A DNA stretch of 44,910 bases from Akkermansia muciniphila (GCA_945863205.1 CAMAZK010000009.1:1-44910), one strand, 5' to 3'; positions 8,336 through 19,880 are shown, numbered from the stretch's first letter. Numbers and translations: made by a program. The notes: generated from the letters alone by a model not told the origin.

Positions 8336-9250
8336 CTAGCTTTGAACGCGATTCATCCACGCTTCAAACTCCGCCGGCAGTTTCGCTTCGAAGGCCATCG
8401 GCTGATCGTGAATGGGGTGGTTGAAGGCGAGTTTCCAGGCGTGGAGCATCAGGCGGGGGACGCGCACGCGCTGCTTCGATGGCTGGGCGTAGATGGGATC
8501 CCCGAGGATGGGGCACTGCAGCGCCTCGCGCATGTGCACGCGGATCTGGTGCGTGCGGCCGGTGAGCAGTCGGCACTGGATCAAGGCGCAGCCCTGATCC
8601 ACGGCCAGCCGCTTCCATTCGGTCACGGCCTCCTTGCCGGCGCCATCGAGCAGGATGGACATGCGTTTGCGATCGACCGGATGCCGGCCGATGTAGTTCT
8701 GGATGCGCCCGCTTTCCTCCTTCGGCACACCGTTCACCACGGCGAGGTAGGTCTTCGAAATGCGGCGCTCGGAAAAGGCCTCGGTGAGGCGGCGGTGGGC
8801 GGTATCGTTCTTCGCCACGACCATGCAGCCGCTGGTGTCCTTGTCCAGGCGGTGGACGATGCCCGGCCGCATCTCCCCGCCGATGCCGCTGAGGTCGGGG
8901 ATGTGGTGGAGCAGCGCGTTGACCAGCGTGCCATCGGGATTTCCCTCCGCCGGATGAACGACAAGCCCGGACGCCTTGTCCAGCACTACCACGTCCGCAT
9001 CCTGATACAATATCGTCAAGGGAATGTCCTGGGCCTTGATCTCCACCTCAGCTACATCCGGCACCGTGACACTCACCACATCTCCTGACTTCAAAACAGC
9101 GCCCGGTTTGACCGCTTTTCCGTTCAGCGTGGCATGGCCCTCCTTGATGAGTTCCTGCAGTCGCGAGCGTGACTGGTCCGGCAGGCGCCTTGTGAGGTGC
9201 TTGTCGAGACGTTCGCCGATATCCGGTGTTTCAGTGATGGTCCAGTCCAC
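8336..9250 (-). CDS. RluA/RluD-family 23S rRNA pseudouridine synthase
   Basis: S4-like N-terminus 'RLDKHLTRRLPDQSRSRLQELIKEGHATLNGK'; catalytic 'PGIVHRLDKDTSG'; 'LLTGRTHQIRVHM'. GTG start. Confidence 0.9.
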   Translation of the reverse strand: MDWTITETPDIGERLDKHLTRRLPDQSRSRLQELIKEGHATLNGKAVKPGAVLKSGDVVSVTVPDVAEVEIKAQDIPLTILYQDADVVVLDKASGLVVHPAEGNPDGTLVNALLHHIPDLSGIGGEMRPGIVHRLDKDTSGCMVVAKNDTAHRRLTEAFSERRISKTYLAVVNGVPKEESGRIQNYIGRHPVDRKRMSILLDGAGKEAVTEWKRLAVDQGCALIQCRLLTGRTHQIRVHMREALQCPILGDPIYAQPSKQRVRVPRLMLHAWKLAFNHPIHDQPMAFEAKLPAEFEAWMNRVQS

Positions 9251-9338
9251 AGGACAAACTCAAGTTTCGAATTAATAAGGCAATCTGTAATTTCTGGCAT
9301 ATCGACTGCGTCCCTGCATCCTTACAAACACTCTTTCT

Positions 9339-11756
9339 TTGATCCTAGCCCCTCCAGAACAAACTTTTTTGAGCACCTGCCCGGTCTGCCAGAAGCAGAT
9401 CGATGTCACCTCTCTGGAGCCGTTCACAAAGCTGAAGTGTCCCTTTTGCGGTCAGATGGTGCGGGTCCGGCGGCGGTTCGATCACTTCATGATCGTCCGG
9501 CAGATCGGGGAAGGCGGGATGAGCCGGGTGTTTGAAGCGGAGGACGAAACCCTCGGGCGTCGAGTGGCTCTTAAAATTCTCAACCGTCAGTACTCGCGTG
9601 ACTCGGTGCGGCTGGAGCAGTTCCGCCAGGAGGCCCACATCACCGCGAACGTGACGCATCCGAACGTCATCAAGCTCTACTCCGTCGGCTACGACCAGGG
9701 CTACTTTTACATCGCCATGGAGCTCGTCGGCGGCGGCAGCCTGGAGCAGCGCATCCGGCGGGAAGGGCATCTGAAGCAGGAGGACGCGCTGCGCATCGGC
9801 CGGGAGGTGGCGGAGGGGCTGCGGGCGGCGCAGCAGCTCAACCTGATCCACCGTGACGTGAAGCCGGCGAACATTCTTTTCACCGAAACGGGAACTGCAA
9901 AGGTCGTGGACTTCGGCCTGGCGCTGTTCGCGAACCGTGGCGGCGACCAGTCGGGCGAAATCTGGGCCACGCCCTACTACGTGGCGCCGGAAAAAGTCAT
10001 CGACAATGAGGAGGACTACCGCAGCGACATCTTCAGCCTCGGTGCCACGCTTTACCACGCGATGACCGGCCAGCCGCCGCACAAGGCGGACACGAGCTCC
10101 ATCGAAGACCTCCGGCGCATCAAGTCCAAACGCGTCGCGCTGGGGGATTCCGGTCTGCGTTTCTCACCGCGAACCGAGCACGTCATCAATGGCATGCTCA
10201 GCTTCCGCCCGCGGGACCGCTTTGCGAACTATGAGGAGGTCATCGACGAGATGCGCCTCGCTGAAGGCCTGCTGGATCGCGGAGCGGTGAGGCGCCGCCT
10301 GTTCTCACGCCGGGCGAATTTGATCGGTTCCATCGCCGCCGCAGTCGCCCTGGCCTATGTCGTCGGCTGGATGCTGCGGGAGGGGGGCGAACGCCGTGCG
10401 GTGCGGAAAGTCATTCAAATCGCACCGGCCAACGAGCGTGATCTCGACGGCGGCGGCGTGACGGTGAAGGCCGGCAGGGAAACCGTCTCCCAGCGCTTCG
10501 CCGAGGCGCGGCAGGAGATGCTGGAGCAGCGGCATTTCGCGCAGGCCCGGCCGAAATTTGTCAAACTGGCCGAGTCGCCGGACATTCCGCCCTCCACGGC
10601 GAACTGGGCGCGTTTCAATGCCGCGCTCTGCGACATCGTCAACGGTCGCAAGGAAGACGCCATCGAGCAGTTGCAGAAGCTTTCCTCCGATCCTTCGTTG
10701 AACGGGCTCACGGGCTTTTTCGCCAAGATCAAGGAACGCATGGCGAACAATCTCGCCCTCGGCGCACCGCTCTCGTCGCTCGGCTATCGCACCGACAACG
10801 AAGAGATCCTCGGCTACGTGATTCACGGCCTGGCGGAGTGGCACCATGGGAACGCGCTCGTCGGTTCGGAAGAGCTGACCTACTTTTACGACCATCTTGC
10901 CGACATCAGGGGGCAGAGCGCCGCAGGTGACGCGGCGGCTGCACCACTCGACTGGCCGGCGCTCTACGGCGGCCTGGTGGAAAAGTATCAGCCGGACTTT
11001 TCCCTCGTGCGCACCGCCCTCCAGCCGCGCAGCTCGGAAAACATCGCCGAGCTTCGGGAAGCACTGGCCGAAGTCCGGCAGACGAAGGGCAAGCTCAAGA
11101 CGACCGGCGCCTTTCGCAGCATGATCGAGGAGTGGGAATCCGGGCTGAAGCGCGAGATCGCCCGCATGACCATCGATGAACAGCAGAAGCAGATGGAGGC
11201 GGACAAAAAACGCCGCCAGGCCGATCTGGAGGTCCTCACGGAGGTCACCACCATGGTTCCCGCACTCGTGCAGGGCTACGACTACACCCGGGCGATCGAT
11301 CTCCTCCGTGGCACGCACCTGGAAACGACCGACGTGCGCAACGCCCTCGACGGCCGCCTCTACCTTTACATCCAGTCGAGCGATTTCGTCCGCCAGGTCA
11401 CCTCCGACCTCATGACCAGGGAGTGGAACGGCACCATCAGTCGGCGTGAAGGCGGCCAGATCACCGGAAGAGTCACGACCACGCCGGATGGAAACACCGT
11501 GACCATCACCCTGGACCGCGGCACCGTTTCACTGCCGCTGAACAGCCTGACCTCCGAGTGCCTCATCGAGATCGCCCAGGCGTTCGCCTCCCAGGCCACC
11601 GACTCCACCGACTACTACCGCCGGCAGGAGATCATCGCCGCCTTTGCCCGCCTGAACGGCCTCACCCAGCTCTCGACCACCATCGCAGCGCAGCTCATGG
11701 AGGAGAACCGCCCCTTCCGCAGCCGCTGGATGAAGGTGATGGAAGCGGGAATCTGA
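9339..11756 (+). CDS. Ser/Thr protein kinase with N-terminal zinc ribbon and long C-terminal region after one TM
   Basis: CPVCQ...KCPFCG; IGEGGMSRVFEA, VALKIL, LIHRDVKPANILF, VVDFGLA; TM 'NLIGSIAAAVALAYVVGWML'. TTG start at 9339 by ORF track. Confidence 0.85.
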   Translation: MILAPPEQTFLSTCPVCQKQIDVTSLEPFTKLKCPFCGQMVRVRRRFDHFMIVRQIGEGGMSRVFEAEDETLGRRVALKILNRQYSRDSVRLEQFRQEAHITANVTHPNVIKLYSVGYDQGYFYIAMELVGGGSLEQRIRREGHLKQEDALRIGREVAEGLRAAQQLNLIHRDVKPANILFTETGTAKVVDFGLALFANRGGDQSGEIWATPYYVAPEKVIDNEEDYRSDIFSLGATLYHAMTGQPPHKADTSSIEDLRRIKSKRVALGDSGLRFSPRTEHVINGMLSFRPRDRFANYEEVIDEMRLAEGLLDRGAVRRRLFSRRANLIGSIAAAVALAYVVGWMLREGGERRAVRKVIQIAPANERDLDGGGVTVKAGRETVSQRFAEARQEMLEQRHFAQARPKFVKLAESPDIPPSTANWARFNAALCDIVNGRKEDAIEQLQKLSSDPSLNGLTGFFAKIKERMANNLALGAPLSSLGYRTDNEEILGYVIHGLAEWHHGNALVGSEELTYFYDHLADIRGQSAAGDAAAAPLDWPALYGGLVEKYQPDFSLVRTALQPRSSENIAELREALAEVRQTKGKLKTTGAFRSMIEEWESGLKREIARMTIDEQQKQMEADKKRRQADLEVLTEVTTMVPALVQGYDYTRAIDLLRGTHLETTDVRNALDGRLYLYIQSSDFVRQVTSDLMTREWNGTISRREGGQITGRVTTTPDGNTVTITLDRGTVSLPLNSLTSECLIEIAQAFASQATDSTDYYRRQEIIAAFARLNGLTQLSTTIAAQLMEENRPFRSRWMKVMEAGI

Positions 11757-11852
11757 AAAAGCGTTCGCGGTTCCCTGTCCCCCGCCCGCGGTTGAAAACC
11801 GGGAACAAAAAACAGAAAACCGCGAACAGAGAACAGCGAACCGCAGACAGGA

Positions 11853-12293
11853 TTACTTGATCTCCTGCGCCCAGAAGATGTGCCAGTCGTCCAGGTTGTT
11901 CAGATCGACCGCACCAGGATTCACGCTGCCGTCATCGGCGATGCCGTCGGCGTCCAGGATCGTCTTGCGCGTGGCGTCGTCGTGGATGTAGCCCTGGATG
12001 GAGAGGTTGTGCTTGTGGATGTTTCCCTTGGTCAGGTTCACGCCCGGCTGGGCCTTGACCCACGCTTCCAGCTGCGGGTAGCTCGGCTTGGTGTCGATGA
12101 AGGCCTTGAAGGTGTCGATGTTGATGCCCAGCGCGTCGAGGGTCATCTGGTCGTAGCCGCAGCCGATGCCGGGATAGTCAGAGTGCAGCTTGCCGGCGGC
12201 CGCCAGGGAGGCTTTCTGCCAGAGGCGGGGAAGGTGAAGGACGCCGAGAGGGCCGGCGATGCCGGAACTGATGAGGGGAACGATCTGGCTCAT
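11853..12293 (-). CDS. DUF5069-like protein
   Basis: 146 aa; 'LHLPRLWQKASLAAAGKLHSDYPGIGCGYDQMTLDALGINIDTFKAFI...LEAWVK' resembles DUF5069. Confidence 0.6.
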   Translation of the reverse strand: MSQIVPLISSGIAGPLGVLHLPRLWQKASLAAAGKLHSDYPGIGCGYDQMTLDALGINIDTFKAFIDTKPSYPQLEAWVKAQPGVNLTKGNIHKHNLSIQGYIHDDATRKTILDADGIADDGSVNPGAVDLNNLDDWHIFWAQEIK

Positions 12294-12403
12294 GTGTTGG
12301 ATGGGGTTAGAGTTGGGTGAGTTGCCGCCGCCGCAGCGGATGCATGCGGACTGTGACGGGCGCCCGGCTTGGCGGCAAGGAGATTTCCTCTCCCTCGCCG
12401 GGA

Positions 12404-13372
12404 CTATTTGGTCAGCTTTTGCACCAGTTTCTTCATCATGGCCGTCCCGTCCTTGGAGTGCAGATGGCTTTCGGCTGCCCCCATAAGCGCGTTGAGATTC
12501 ACCTCGTCGGCCCGGTCCATGTCGTCATAGGCCTTGTCCAGCGGGATCTGGAAGCGGAAGTAATTGTCGTCCCCGATGATCTGTCTGGCGACGTAGTCGG
12601 AGGTGTCGGTGGAGCCGTCGAACAAGACATCAATGATCGGCACCGCCCACTCGAGGGCTCCCCATTTCTGAGACTCCTCGTGGGAGATCGGGCGGGTGGT
12701 CGAGCCCGTGCCGAAACTGGCCAGCACAAAGTCGTCCACCTCCACGCGGTTGGCCTTCTTGACCTTGGTGTTGATGGCGATGCCCTCGGCCACGGCGCAA
12801 GCGCTGGGATTGTTCGCGGCCACGCCGCCGTCGATGAAGGGCTGTTTTGACCGCCCAACCTTCAGCATCATGGATGGAAAATAGGTCGGAGCGGAGCACG
12901 AGGCGCGGACGACCTCCCACAGCGGCATGTCGGAAAAGCGGTCCTGGTAGCTTTTGAAGGCCACGGGTTCGCGGGTGAAGACGTTGTAGCTGAAGATCAT
13001 CGTGGGCACCTTGAGGGAGCCGAGGGTCTTTTTCCCAAAGGCGCCCTGCAGGCACTTCTCGAGACCGTCCGGGCTGTACTTCGGCGCTGAAACACCCTCC
13101 GTGAGCGTGCGGGTCACGCGCGACCATAGCCGGGAGGCGGCACCCGGGAAGATCGTGGTTCCCTTGTTGCGATACAGATCGATGATTTCCTGCGCAGGAA
13201 TGCCCAGGGCCAGCCCGGAGGCGAGGATGCTGCCGGTGGAGGTTCCGGACATGAGCTCGAAGAAGTTGTGAATCGGCTTGCCGAGCTGCTTTTCGAGTTC
13301 GGCCAGCCAGACGGCCGTGATGAGGCCGCGGATGCCGCCGCCATCGAGAGAGAGAATACGGTATTGGTTCAT
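12404..13372 (-). CDS. Patatin-like phospholipase
   Basis: Oxyanion loop 'DGGGIRG', nucleophile 'GTSTG', catalytic 'DGGVAANNP'. No signal peptide. Confidence 0.88.
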   Translation of the reverse strand: MNQYRILSLDGGGIRGLITAVWLAELEKQLGKPIHNFFELMSGTSTGSILASGLALGIPAQEIIDLYRNKGTTIFPGAASRLWSRVTRTLTEGVSAPKYSPDGLEKCLQGAFGKKTLGSLKVPTMIFSYNVFTREPVAFKSYQDRFSDMPLWEVVRASCSAPTYFPSMMLKVGRSKQPFIDGGVAANNPSACAVAEGIAINTKVKKANRVEVDDFVLASFGTGSTTRPISHEESQKWGALEWAVPIIDVLFDGSTDTSDYVARQIIGDDNYFRFQIPLDKAYDDMDRADEVNLNALMGAAESHLHSKDGTAMMKKLVQKLTK

Positions 13373-13408
13373 GTTGGGTGTGGGGTGTGGGGTGGTGTGC
13401 GGTTGAGG

Positions 13409-14179
13409 TCAGGCCTTTTGCAGTTTTTCCCGGAGCTCTGGCATGGTCATGGACAGGGCGCCGCCGGGGTCGTTCTTCCTCCCGGGGCTGACTTCGTCAT
13501 GGCCGAGCACATGCTTGTAGTCGAAGACCTCGGGATTGTTCTCCCGCAGCCACTTCAGCAGGCGGATCAGGGCCTCTTCCTGCGTCTTGGTGTAGGCCTG
13601 GTAGGCGCCGGCCTCCTGGTTGGCGTTCTTGCGCGGAATGACGCGCACGTCGGCTGCCGGCACCGTCTCGCCATACCAGGTTTTGTAGGTGGAGCCGACT
13701 TTCTTCAGCATGCCGGCGGCCTGGACCTCGATGCCCACGAGGTGCCGGCTCACGCCGCTGCCGAGTCCGGGATACGAACTCTCTCCGGCATGGTAGCCCC
13801 AGCTGTCGAGGCTGAAGTTCTGACCGATGTTCCCGTCCTTATCGATCACGAAATACAGGAACTTGTTCCGCACCTGCTCGTCGATTCCGGCCTTCAGCCC
13901 GCTGCGGCGTCCGGCGGTGAAATGCACGACCGCCCCCAGCGGGTAGCCCCGCGCATAGCTGCCGCGCGATTTACCGGCGGGGAAGTCCTTGTCCGCGAAG
14001 GGGCACCAGAGCAGTTTTTGCCCGGTCGCGGACACGGAGGGCCGGTCCTCGGGATTTGAGCCGGAGTCCAGCAGGCCGCTCAGCATTTCGAGCACCTCGT
14101 CCTGGGCCGACGGCTCGCTCCATTTTTCGCGGACATACCAGCGAACCGTGTAGAGCTTTTCCTTTTCTTCTTTGGTCAT
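13409..14179 (-). CDS. N-acetylmuramoyl-L-alanine amidase (Amidase_2/PGRP fold), apparently cytoplasmic
   Basis: 'GAVVHFTAGRRSG', 'DSWGYHAGESSYPG', 'VGIEVQAAG', 'YKHVLGHDEVSPGRKNDPGGAL'. No N-terminal signal peptide. Confidence 0.8.
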   Translation of the reverse strand: MTKEEKEKLYTVRWYVREKWSEPSAQDEVLEMLSGLLDSGSNPEDRPSVSATGQKLLWCPFADKDFPAGKSRGSYARGYPLGAVVHFTAGRRSGLKAGIDEQVRNKFLYFVIDKDGNIGQNFSLDSWGYHAGESSYPGLGSGVSRHLVGIEVQAAGMLKKVGSTYKTWYGETVPAADVRVIPRKNANQEAGAYQAYTKTQEEALIRLLKWLRENNPEVFDYKHVLGHDEVSPGRKNDPGGALSMTMPELREKLQKA

Positions 14180-14345
14180 GGCGGATCCTTTCGGTTAAAG
14201 ATTTTCGGGAGTTGTGTGGTATTCTGCCAAGATTCCACCCCGGATGTCGATCCTGAATTGCGATTCCATCTGTCACGATTCGGTGACATGACGAACCGAG
14301 GCGTTTTTCATCCGGGAGCGAATGATTGCGGCCCGGCCATGCGGT

Positions 14346-15590
14346 TCATCTCAGCAGCGCCCGGCCTTTTTCCGCATCAAATCCATTTTCCCACTTCGCC
14401 ACCACGAGTGTGGCCACGGTGTTCCCCACGAGATTGGTCAATGCGCGGGCTTCGGACATGAAGCGGTCGATGCCGATGAGCATTGCCAAGCCCGCGACGG
14501 GGATGCCGGTGTCGATCGTGGAAAGCGTGGCCACCAGCGTGATGAAACCCGCGCCGGTGACGCCCGCCGCGCCCTTCGAGGTCAGCAGCAGCACCGCGAG
14601 CAGGCCCAACTGCTGCCAGAGCGTCAGCGGCGTGTTCGTGGCCTGCGCGACGAACAAAGCGGCGAGCGTGAGGTAGATGCAGGTGCCGTCGAGATTGAAG
14701 GAATAGCCGGAGGGGATGACCACGCCGACCACCGACTTGTCGCAGCCGTTTTTTTCCAGCTTCTGCATCAGCTGCGGCAGGGCCGTCTCGGAGGATGAGG
14801 TGCCAAGAACCAGCAGCAGCTCGTCTTTGATGAAGACAAGGATTTTCCACAGGCTGAAGCCGCAAAAGCGGCAGATCAGCCCCAGCACGACGAAAACGAA
14901 CAGCCCGCAGGTCACATAGACGCAGCCCAGGACCTTCGCCAGCTTCAGCAGCGTGCCCGGTCCCTCGGAGCCGACGGTGAATGCCATGGCGCCGAACGCC
15001 GCGATGGGTGCCACCTTCGTGATCATCGCCACCAGCTTGAAAAACACCTCCCCGACCACGTGCAGGAGTTCCAGCACGATCTGCCCGCGGTCCTGGATCT
15101 GGCACATCGCGATGGAGACGAGCACGGCGAGAAAAAGCGCCGGCAGCACCGACTCATCCGTGAAGGCCCCCACAAAGGTCTTTGGCACGATGTTCATCAA
15201 AAACGTGACCGTGCTCGAATCCTGGGCCTTCTCGGTGAATTCGCTGATTTTTGCCGCTTCCTTCACCGAAGTCTCGGACTGCATCCCCGCGCCTGGCTCG
15301 GCGATGTTCGCCACCAGCAGGCCGATGACCAGCGCCAGCGTCGTCAGCACCTCGAAATAGATCAGCGCCTTCAAACCGACGCGCCCGACGCGTTTGAGGT
15401 CGCCCATGCTGGCGATGCCCGAGACGACCGTGCAGAAAATGATCGGCGCGATGAGCATCTTGATCGCCTTGATGAAGATCTCCGCCAGCGGTTTGAGCGC
15501 AGTGCCGGTTTCCGGGTAAAACAGCCCCACCAGCACGCCCAGAACGATCCCGATCAGCACCTGCACGTAGAGGATTTTCAGCCATTTCAT
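14346..15590 (-). CDS. Dicarboxylate/amino acid:cation (DAACS, GltP/DctA-like) symporter
   Basis: Start [26 protein letters not shown]; '[27 protein letters not shown]'; '[27 protein letters not shown]'. Confidence 0.9.
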   Translation of the reverse strand: MKWLKILYVQVLIGIVLGVLVGLFYPETGTALKPLAEIFIKAIKMLIAPIIFCTVVSGIASMGDLKRVGRVGLKALIYFEVLTTLALVIGLLVANIAEPGAGMQSETSVKEAAKISEFTEKAQDSSTVTFLMNIVPKTFVGAFTDESVLPALFLAVLVSIAMCQIQDRGQIVLELLHVVGEVFFKLVAMITKVAPIAAFGAMAFTVGSEGPGTLLKLAKVLGCVYVTCGLFVFVVLGLICRFCGFSLWKILVFIKDELLLVLGTSSSETALPQLMQKLEKNGCDKSVVGVVIPSGYSFNLDGTCIYLTLAALFVAQATNTPLTLWQQLGLLAVLLLTSKGAAGVTGAGFITLVATLSTIDTGIPVAGLAMLIGIDRFMSEARALTNLVGNTVATLVVAKWENGFDAEKGRALLR

Positions 15591-15695
15591 GGCCGCCGAT
15601 GCTGGCAGGTTCACGGCAAAAGCCAAGAGGCTTTCTTGCACCCTCCGCCGGGCGTGCTAGGCTCGCGGCCCTCTAACCTCCAATTCGCACGCATC

Positions 15696-17111
<1,416 letters not shown>

Positions 17112-17120
17112 CGAAAGCCC

Positions 17121-17381
17121 ATGTCTGCCTTTGGCAAAGCGCTGCGTCGTCTTTTGTCCGGTTCAGCGGATGCCAATATCGATTTTCAGGATCTCTGCCG
17201 GGTGCTCACGCATCTGGGGTTTGAACTGCGAATCAAAGGAAGTCACCACATTTTTCATCGCGAAGGCATCCCGGAGATCATCAATCTTCAGCCTCGCGGC
17301 AGCCTTGCCAAACCCTATCAGGTGAAGCAAGTTCGCGACGTTCTCACCCGCCACCACTTGGTGCCCAAAGATGACGAGTAA
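17121..17381 (+). CDS. HicA-family mRNA interferase toxin
   Basis: 86 aa; 'LGFELRIKGSHHIFHREG...INLQPRG...LAKPYQVKQVRDVL' HicA dsRBD-like fold; followed by a HicB-like ORF overlapping 11 bp. Confidence 0.75.
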   Translation: MSAFGKALRRLLSGSADANIDFQDLCRVLTHLGFELRIKGSHHIFHREGIPEIINLQPRGSLAKPYQVKQVRDVLTRHHLVPKDDE

Positions 17382-17583
17382 ATACGAAATCATTCTCTAT
17401 TGGAGCGATGCCGATGATGCGTTTGTGGCCGAAGTGCCCGAATTGCCCGGCTGCATGGCCGATGGCAGCACCTACGAGGAGGCGCTGACCAACGCACGTG
17501 TTGTGATCGACGAATGGATCGAAACCGCCCGTTCACTCGGACGTGAGGTGCCGCAGCCGAAAGGCCGTCTCATATTTGCGTGA
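17371..17583 (+). CDS. HicB-family antitoxin (short form, no obvious DNA-binding domain)
   Basis: 70 aa; 'YEIILYWSDADDAFVAEVPELPGCMADGSTYEEALTNARVVIDEWIETA' is the canonical HicB pattern. Confidence 0.85.
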   Translation: MTSKYEIILYWSDADDAFVAEVPELPGCMADGSTYEEALTNARVVIDEWIETARSLGREVPQPKGRLIFA

Positions 17584-17620
17584 GCGGTAGGAATTCGATT
17601 AATCCAAAGCCACAGATGAG

Positions 17621-18733
17621 GTGGATCGCATCTGTTCCGTGAAATACGTGGCTCTCATCCTGGCATTCTTCATCCTCGCTCCGCTGGCGCTCAACGCCCG
17701 GATGATGGCGCCAACGCGTCTGCGGTGGCAGTTGCAGCTCGTCACCACGGAGTTCGGCCACTGGCTGGCTCTGCTGTCGCTCGTTCTGATCTATCCGGCC
17801 ATGCATGGATCACGCTGGTCCGCTCCGCTGTTTCTGCTGCTTGCCTGCGTCTTCCTTGTCCCCGCTTTTCAGGCGTCCAAGATCGCCAAAGAGCAAGGTC
17901 TGCCCTTCTCCTGGTTGCGCCTATGGTTGCCGCTTCATCCCGCCAAATTTGAAGTTCAAACCGAACGCCGCACCTACTGGCGGGAGGGCGATGAATCACT
18001 CGACATCGTGATCTATCGCCCGATTGGGAGCAGCAAGCCGCTTCCGTGCCTGCTCATCGCCCACACCGGCGGCTGGGACAGCGGTGATCCCGGCGAATTC
18101 ATCGGCGCGAACACCGAACTCGCCTCACAAGGTTACGTCCTCTGCTCCTACGGTTACCGCCTCGCACCGAAAAACCGATGGCCTGCTCAAGCTGACGACA
18201 CCCGCCGCGCTTTTGCGTGGATTCGCGAACATGCCGCCGAGCTCGGCATCGACACGAATCGCATCGTCCTCATGGGCCGCTCCGCCGGTGCTCAAATCGC
18301 CGCCGCTTGTGCCTACGGCATGCCGGAGCTCGGCGCTCGTGCCTGCATCTCCGTTTATGGCACGCCAAACATGTTTCTCGCCCGCGAATGGGCGCTGCCT
18401 GACGATCTCCTCAAATCGCTCAATCTCGTCCGCCAATACATGGGCGGCGATCCGCACGAAGTTCCCGAATCCTACCGCACCGCCTCCGCCACCGAGTTCC
18501 TCGATCGGCACAGCCTGCCCACGCTGCTCATCCACGGCACGCTCGATTCCCTCGTCGGCATCGGCCACAGCCGGCGCTTCACCGAATTGCGCACGGATCG
18601 CGACGATCACGAGTTTCTCGAATTTCCTTGGGCCACTCATGGCGCCGATTACTTCCCATCCACCCCCGGCGGCCAGCTTTCCATGGCCGCCATCCTCCGC
18701 TTCATGGAACGATTCGTCCCGGGTAGCTCGTAG
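17621..18733 (+). CDS. Membrane-anchored alpha/beta hydrolase (lipase/esterase family)
   Basis: 'LLIAHTGGWDSGD', 'GYRLAPKNRWPAQADDTRRAFAWI', 'VLMGRSAGAQIAAACAY', 'LIHGTLDSLVGIGHS'; N-terminal TM segments. GTG start. Confidence 0.8.
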   Translation: MDRICSVKYVALILAFFILAPLALNARMMAPTRLRWQLQLVTTEFGHWLALLSLVLIYPAMHGSRWSAPLFLLLACVFLVPAFQASKIAKEQGLPFSWLRLWLPLHPAKFEVQTERRTYWREGDESLDIVIYRPIGSSKPLPCLLIAHTGGWDSGDPGEFIGANTELASQGYVLCSYGYRLAPKNRWPAQADDTRRAFAWIREHAAELGIDTNRIVLMGRSAGAQIAAACAYGMPELGARACISVYGTPNMFLAREWALPDDLLKSLNLVRQYMGGDPHEVPESYRTASATEFLDRHSLPTLLIHGTLDSLVGIGHSRRFTELRTDRDDHEFLEFPWATHGADYFPSTPGGQLSMAAILRFMERFVPGSS

Positions 18734-18782
18734 TGGAGCGCGGACCTCCGAGTCCGCAGCACTCCGCCACAACCAGCGCCCC

Positions 18783-19880
18783 ATGAAATCCCTCGGCCTT
18801 CTTTTCTGCCTCGCAGCGTCCTTTTCCCTCGCAGGCGACCTCCAGCTCACCCTCCCACCCGTCGTTTACGCCACGCCGGACGTGCAGATGAGCATCTACC
18901 ACGACAACATCGTGCTCACTGAGCAGCCGCAGGACTACCGCTTCGAATTCACCTGCAAGCTCGGCACGAACGAAGCCCGCCGCTGGACCATCACACCCAC
19001 CGATGGCGATGTCGGCGATCATCCGATCGCCATCACGGTCAAAGACGCCTCCGGCAAAGTGCTGGAGCAGGGCAAGACCACGCTGCACGTCTCCCCCCGC
19101 CAAGCGGGTGCCGACAAGTCCCTGCGCCTCCTCATCATTGGCGACAGCCTCACCAACGCGACCGTTTACCCGAACGAGATCGCCCGCCTGCTCGCCACCC
19201 CCGGCAATCCCAAGTTCACCCTGCTCGGCACGCACAAGCCCGCCTCCGCAAAACCCGGTATCGCACACGAAGGCTACGGCGGCTGGGCTTGGGCGACCTT
19301 CCTCACCAAATTCACACCGGAAGATCCCGGCGTCACCGCCGGTCCGCTTGCCCGCAAGGCCACCAGCCCCTTCGTTTTCCCTGCCGCCGATGGCAAAGCC
19401 GGCGTCTTCGATTTGAACCGCTATTTTGCAGAGCATTGCGACAACCAGCCGCCGGATGTCGTCACCTTCCTGCTCGGCATCAACGACTGCTTTGGTGCCG
19501 ATCCCAACAACCCCGATGTCAAAATCAACGCGGTGCTCGATAATGCCGACAAACTCCTCGCCGAGTTTCACAAAGCCGCTCCCAAAGCCATACTCGCCGT
19601 CGGTTTGACCACGCCGCCCAATGCCCGCCAGGAAGGCTTCACCGCCAACTACAAAGACAAATACCCACGCTGGGGCTGGAAGCGCATCCAGCATCGTCTC
19701 GTCCAGCGCATGCTCGAACGTCTCTCCAACCGCGAAAGCGAAGGCATCCACCTCGTTCCCACCGAACTCAACCTCGACCCCGTCGATGGCTACCCGGTCA
19801 ACAACGGCGTCCATCCCAACACCACCGGCTACGCCCAGATCGGCGCGAGTTTTTACTCGTGGATAAAGTCGAGCCTCTGA
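18783..19880 (+). CDS. Secreted SGNH/GDSL-type hydrolase
   Basis: Start MKSLGLLFCLAASFSLAGD; 'LLIIGDSLTNATVYPNEIA', 'GYGGWAWATF', 'LLGINDCFGADP', 'NNGVHPNTTGYAQIG'. Confidence 0.8.
   Translation: MKSLGLLFCLAASFSLAGDLQLTLPPVVYATPDVQMSIYHDNIVLTEQPQDYRFEFTCKLGTNEARRWTITPTDGDVGDHPIAITVKDASGKVLEQGKTTLHVSPRQAGADKSLRLLIIGDSLTNATVYPNEIARLLATPGNPKFTLLGTHKPASAKPGIAHEGYGGWAWATFLTKFTPEDPGVTAGPLARKATSPFVFPAADGKAGVFDLNRYFAEHCDNQPPDVVTFLLGINDCFGADPNNPDVKINAVLDNADKLLAEFHKAAPKAILAVGLTTPPNARQEGFTANYKDKYPRWGWKRIQHRLVQRMLERLSNRESEGIHLVPTELNLDPVDGYPVNNGVHPNTTGYAQIGASFYSWIKSSL

Noticed and set aside
12404-13372. Patatin gene as part of a CBASS (CapV) operon
   Set aside because: No CD-NTase/cyclase, Cap2/Cap3 or other CBASS partner within the window; adjacent genes are an amidase and a DUF5069-like protein. 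Kept only as an operon of interest.
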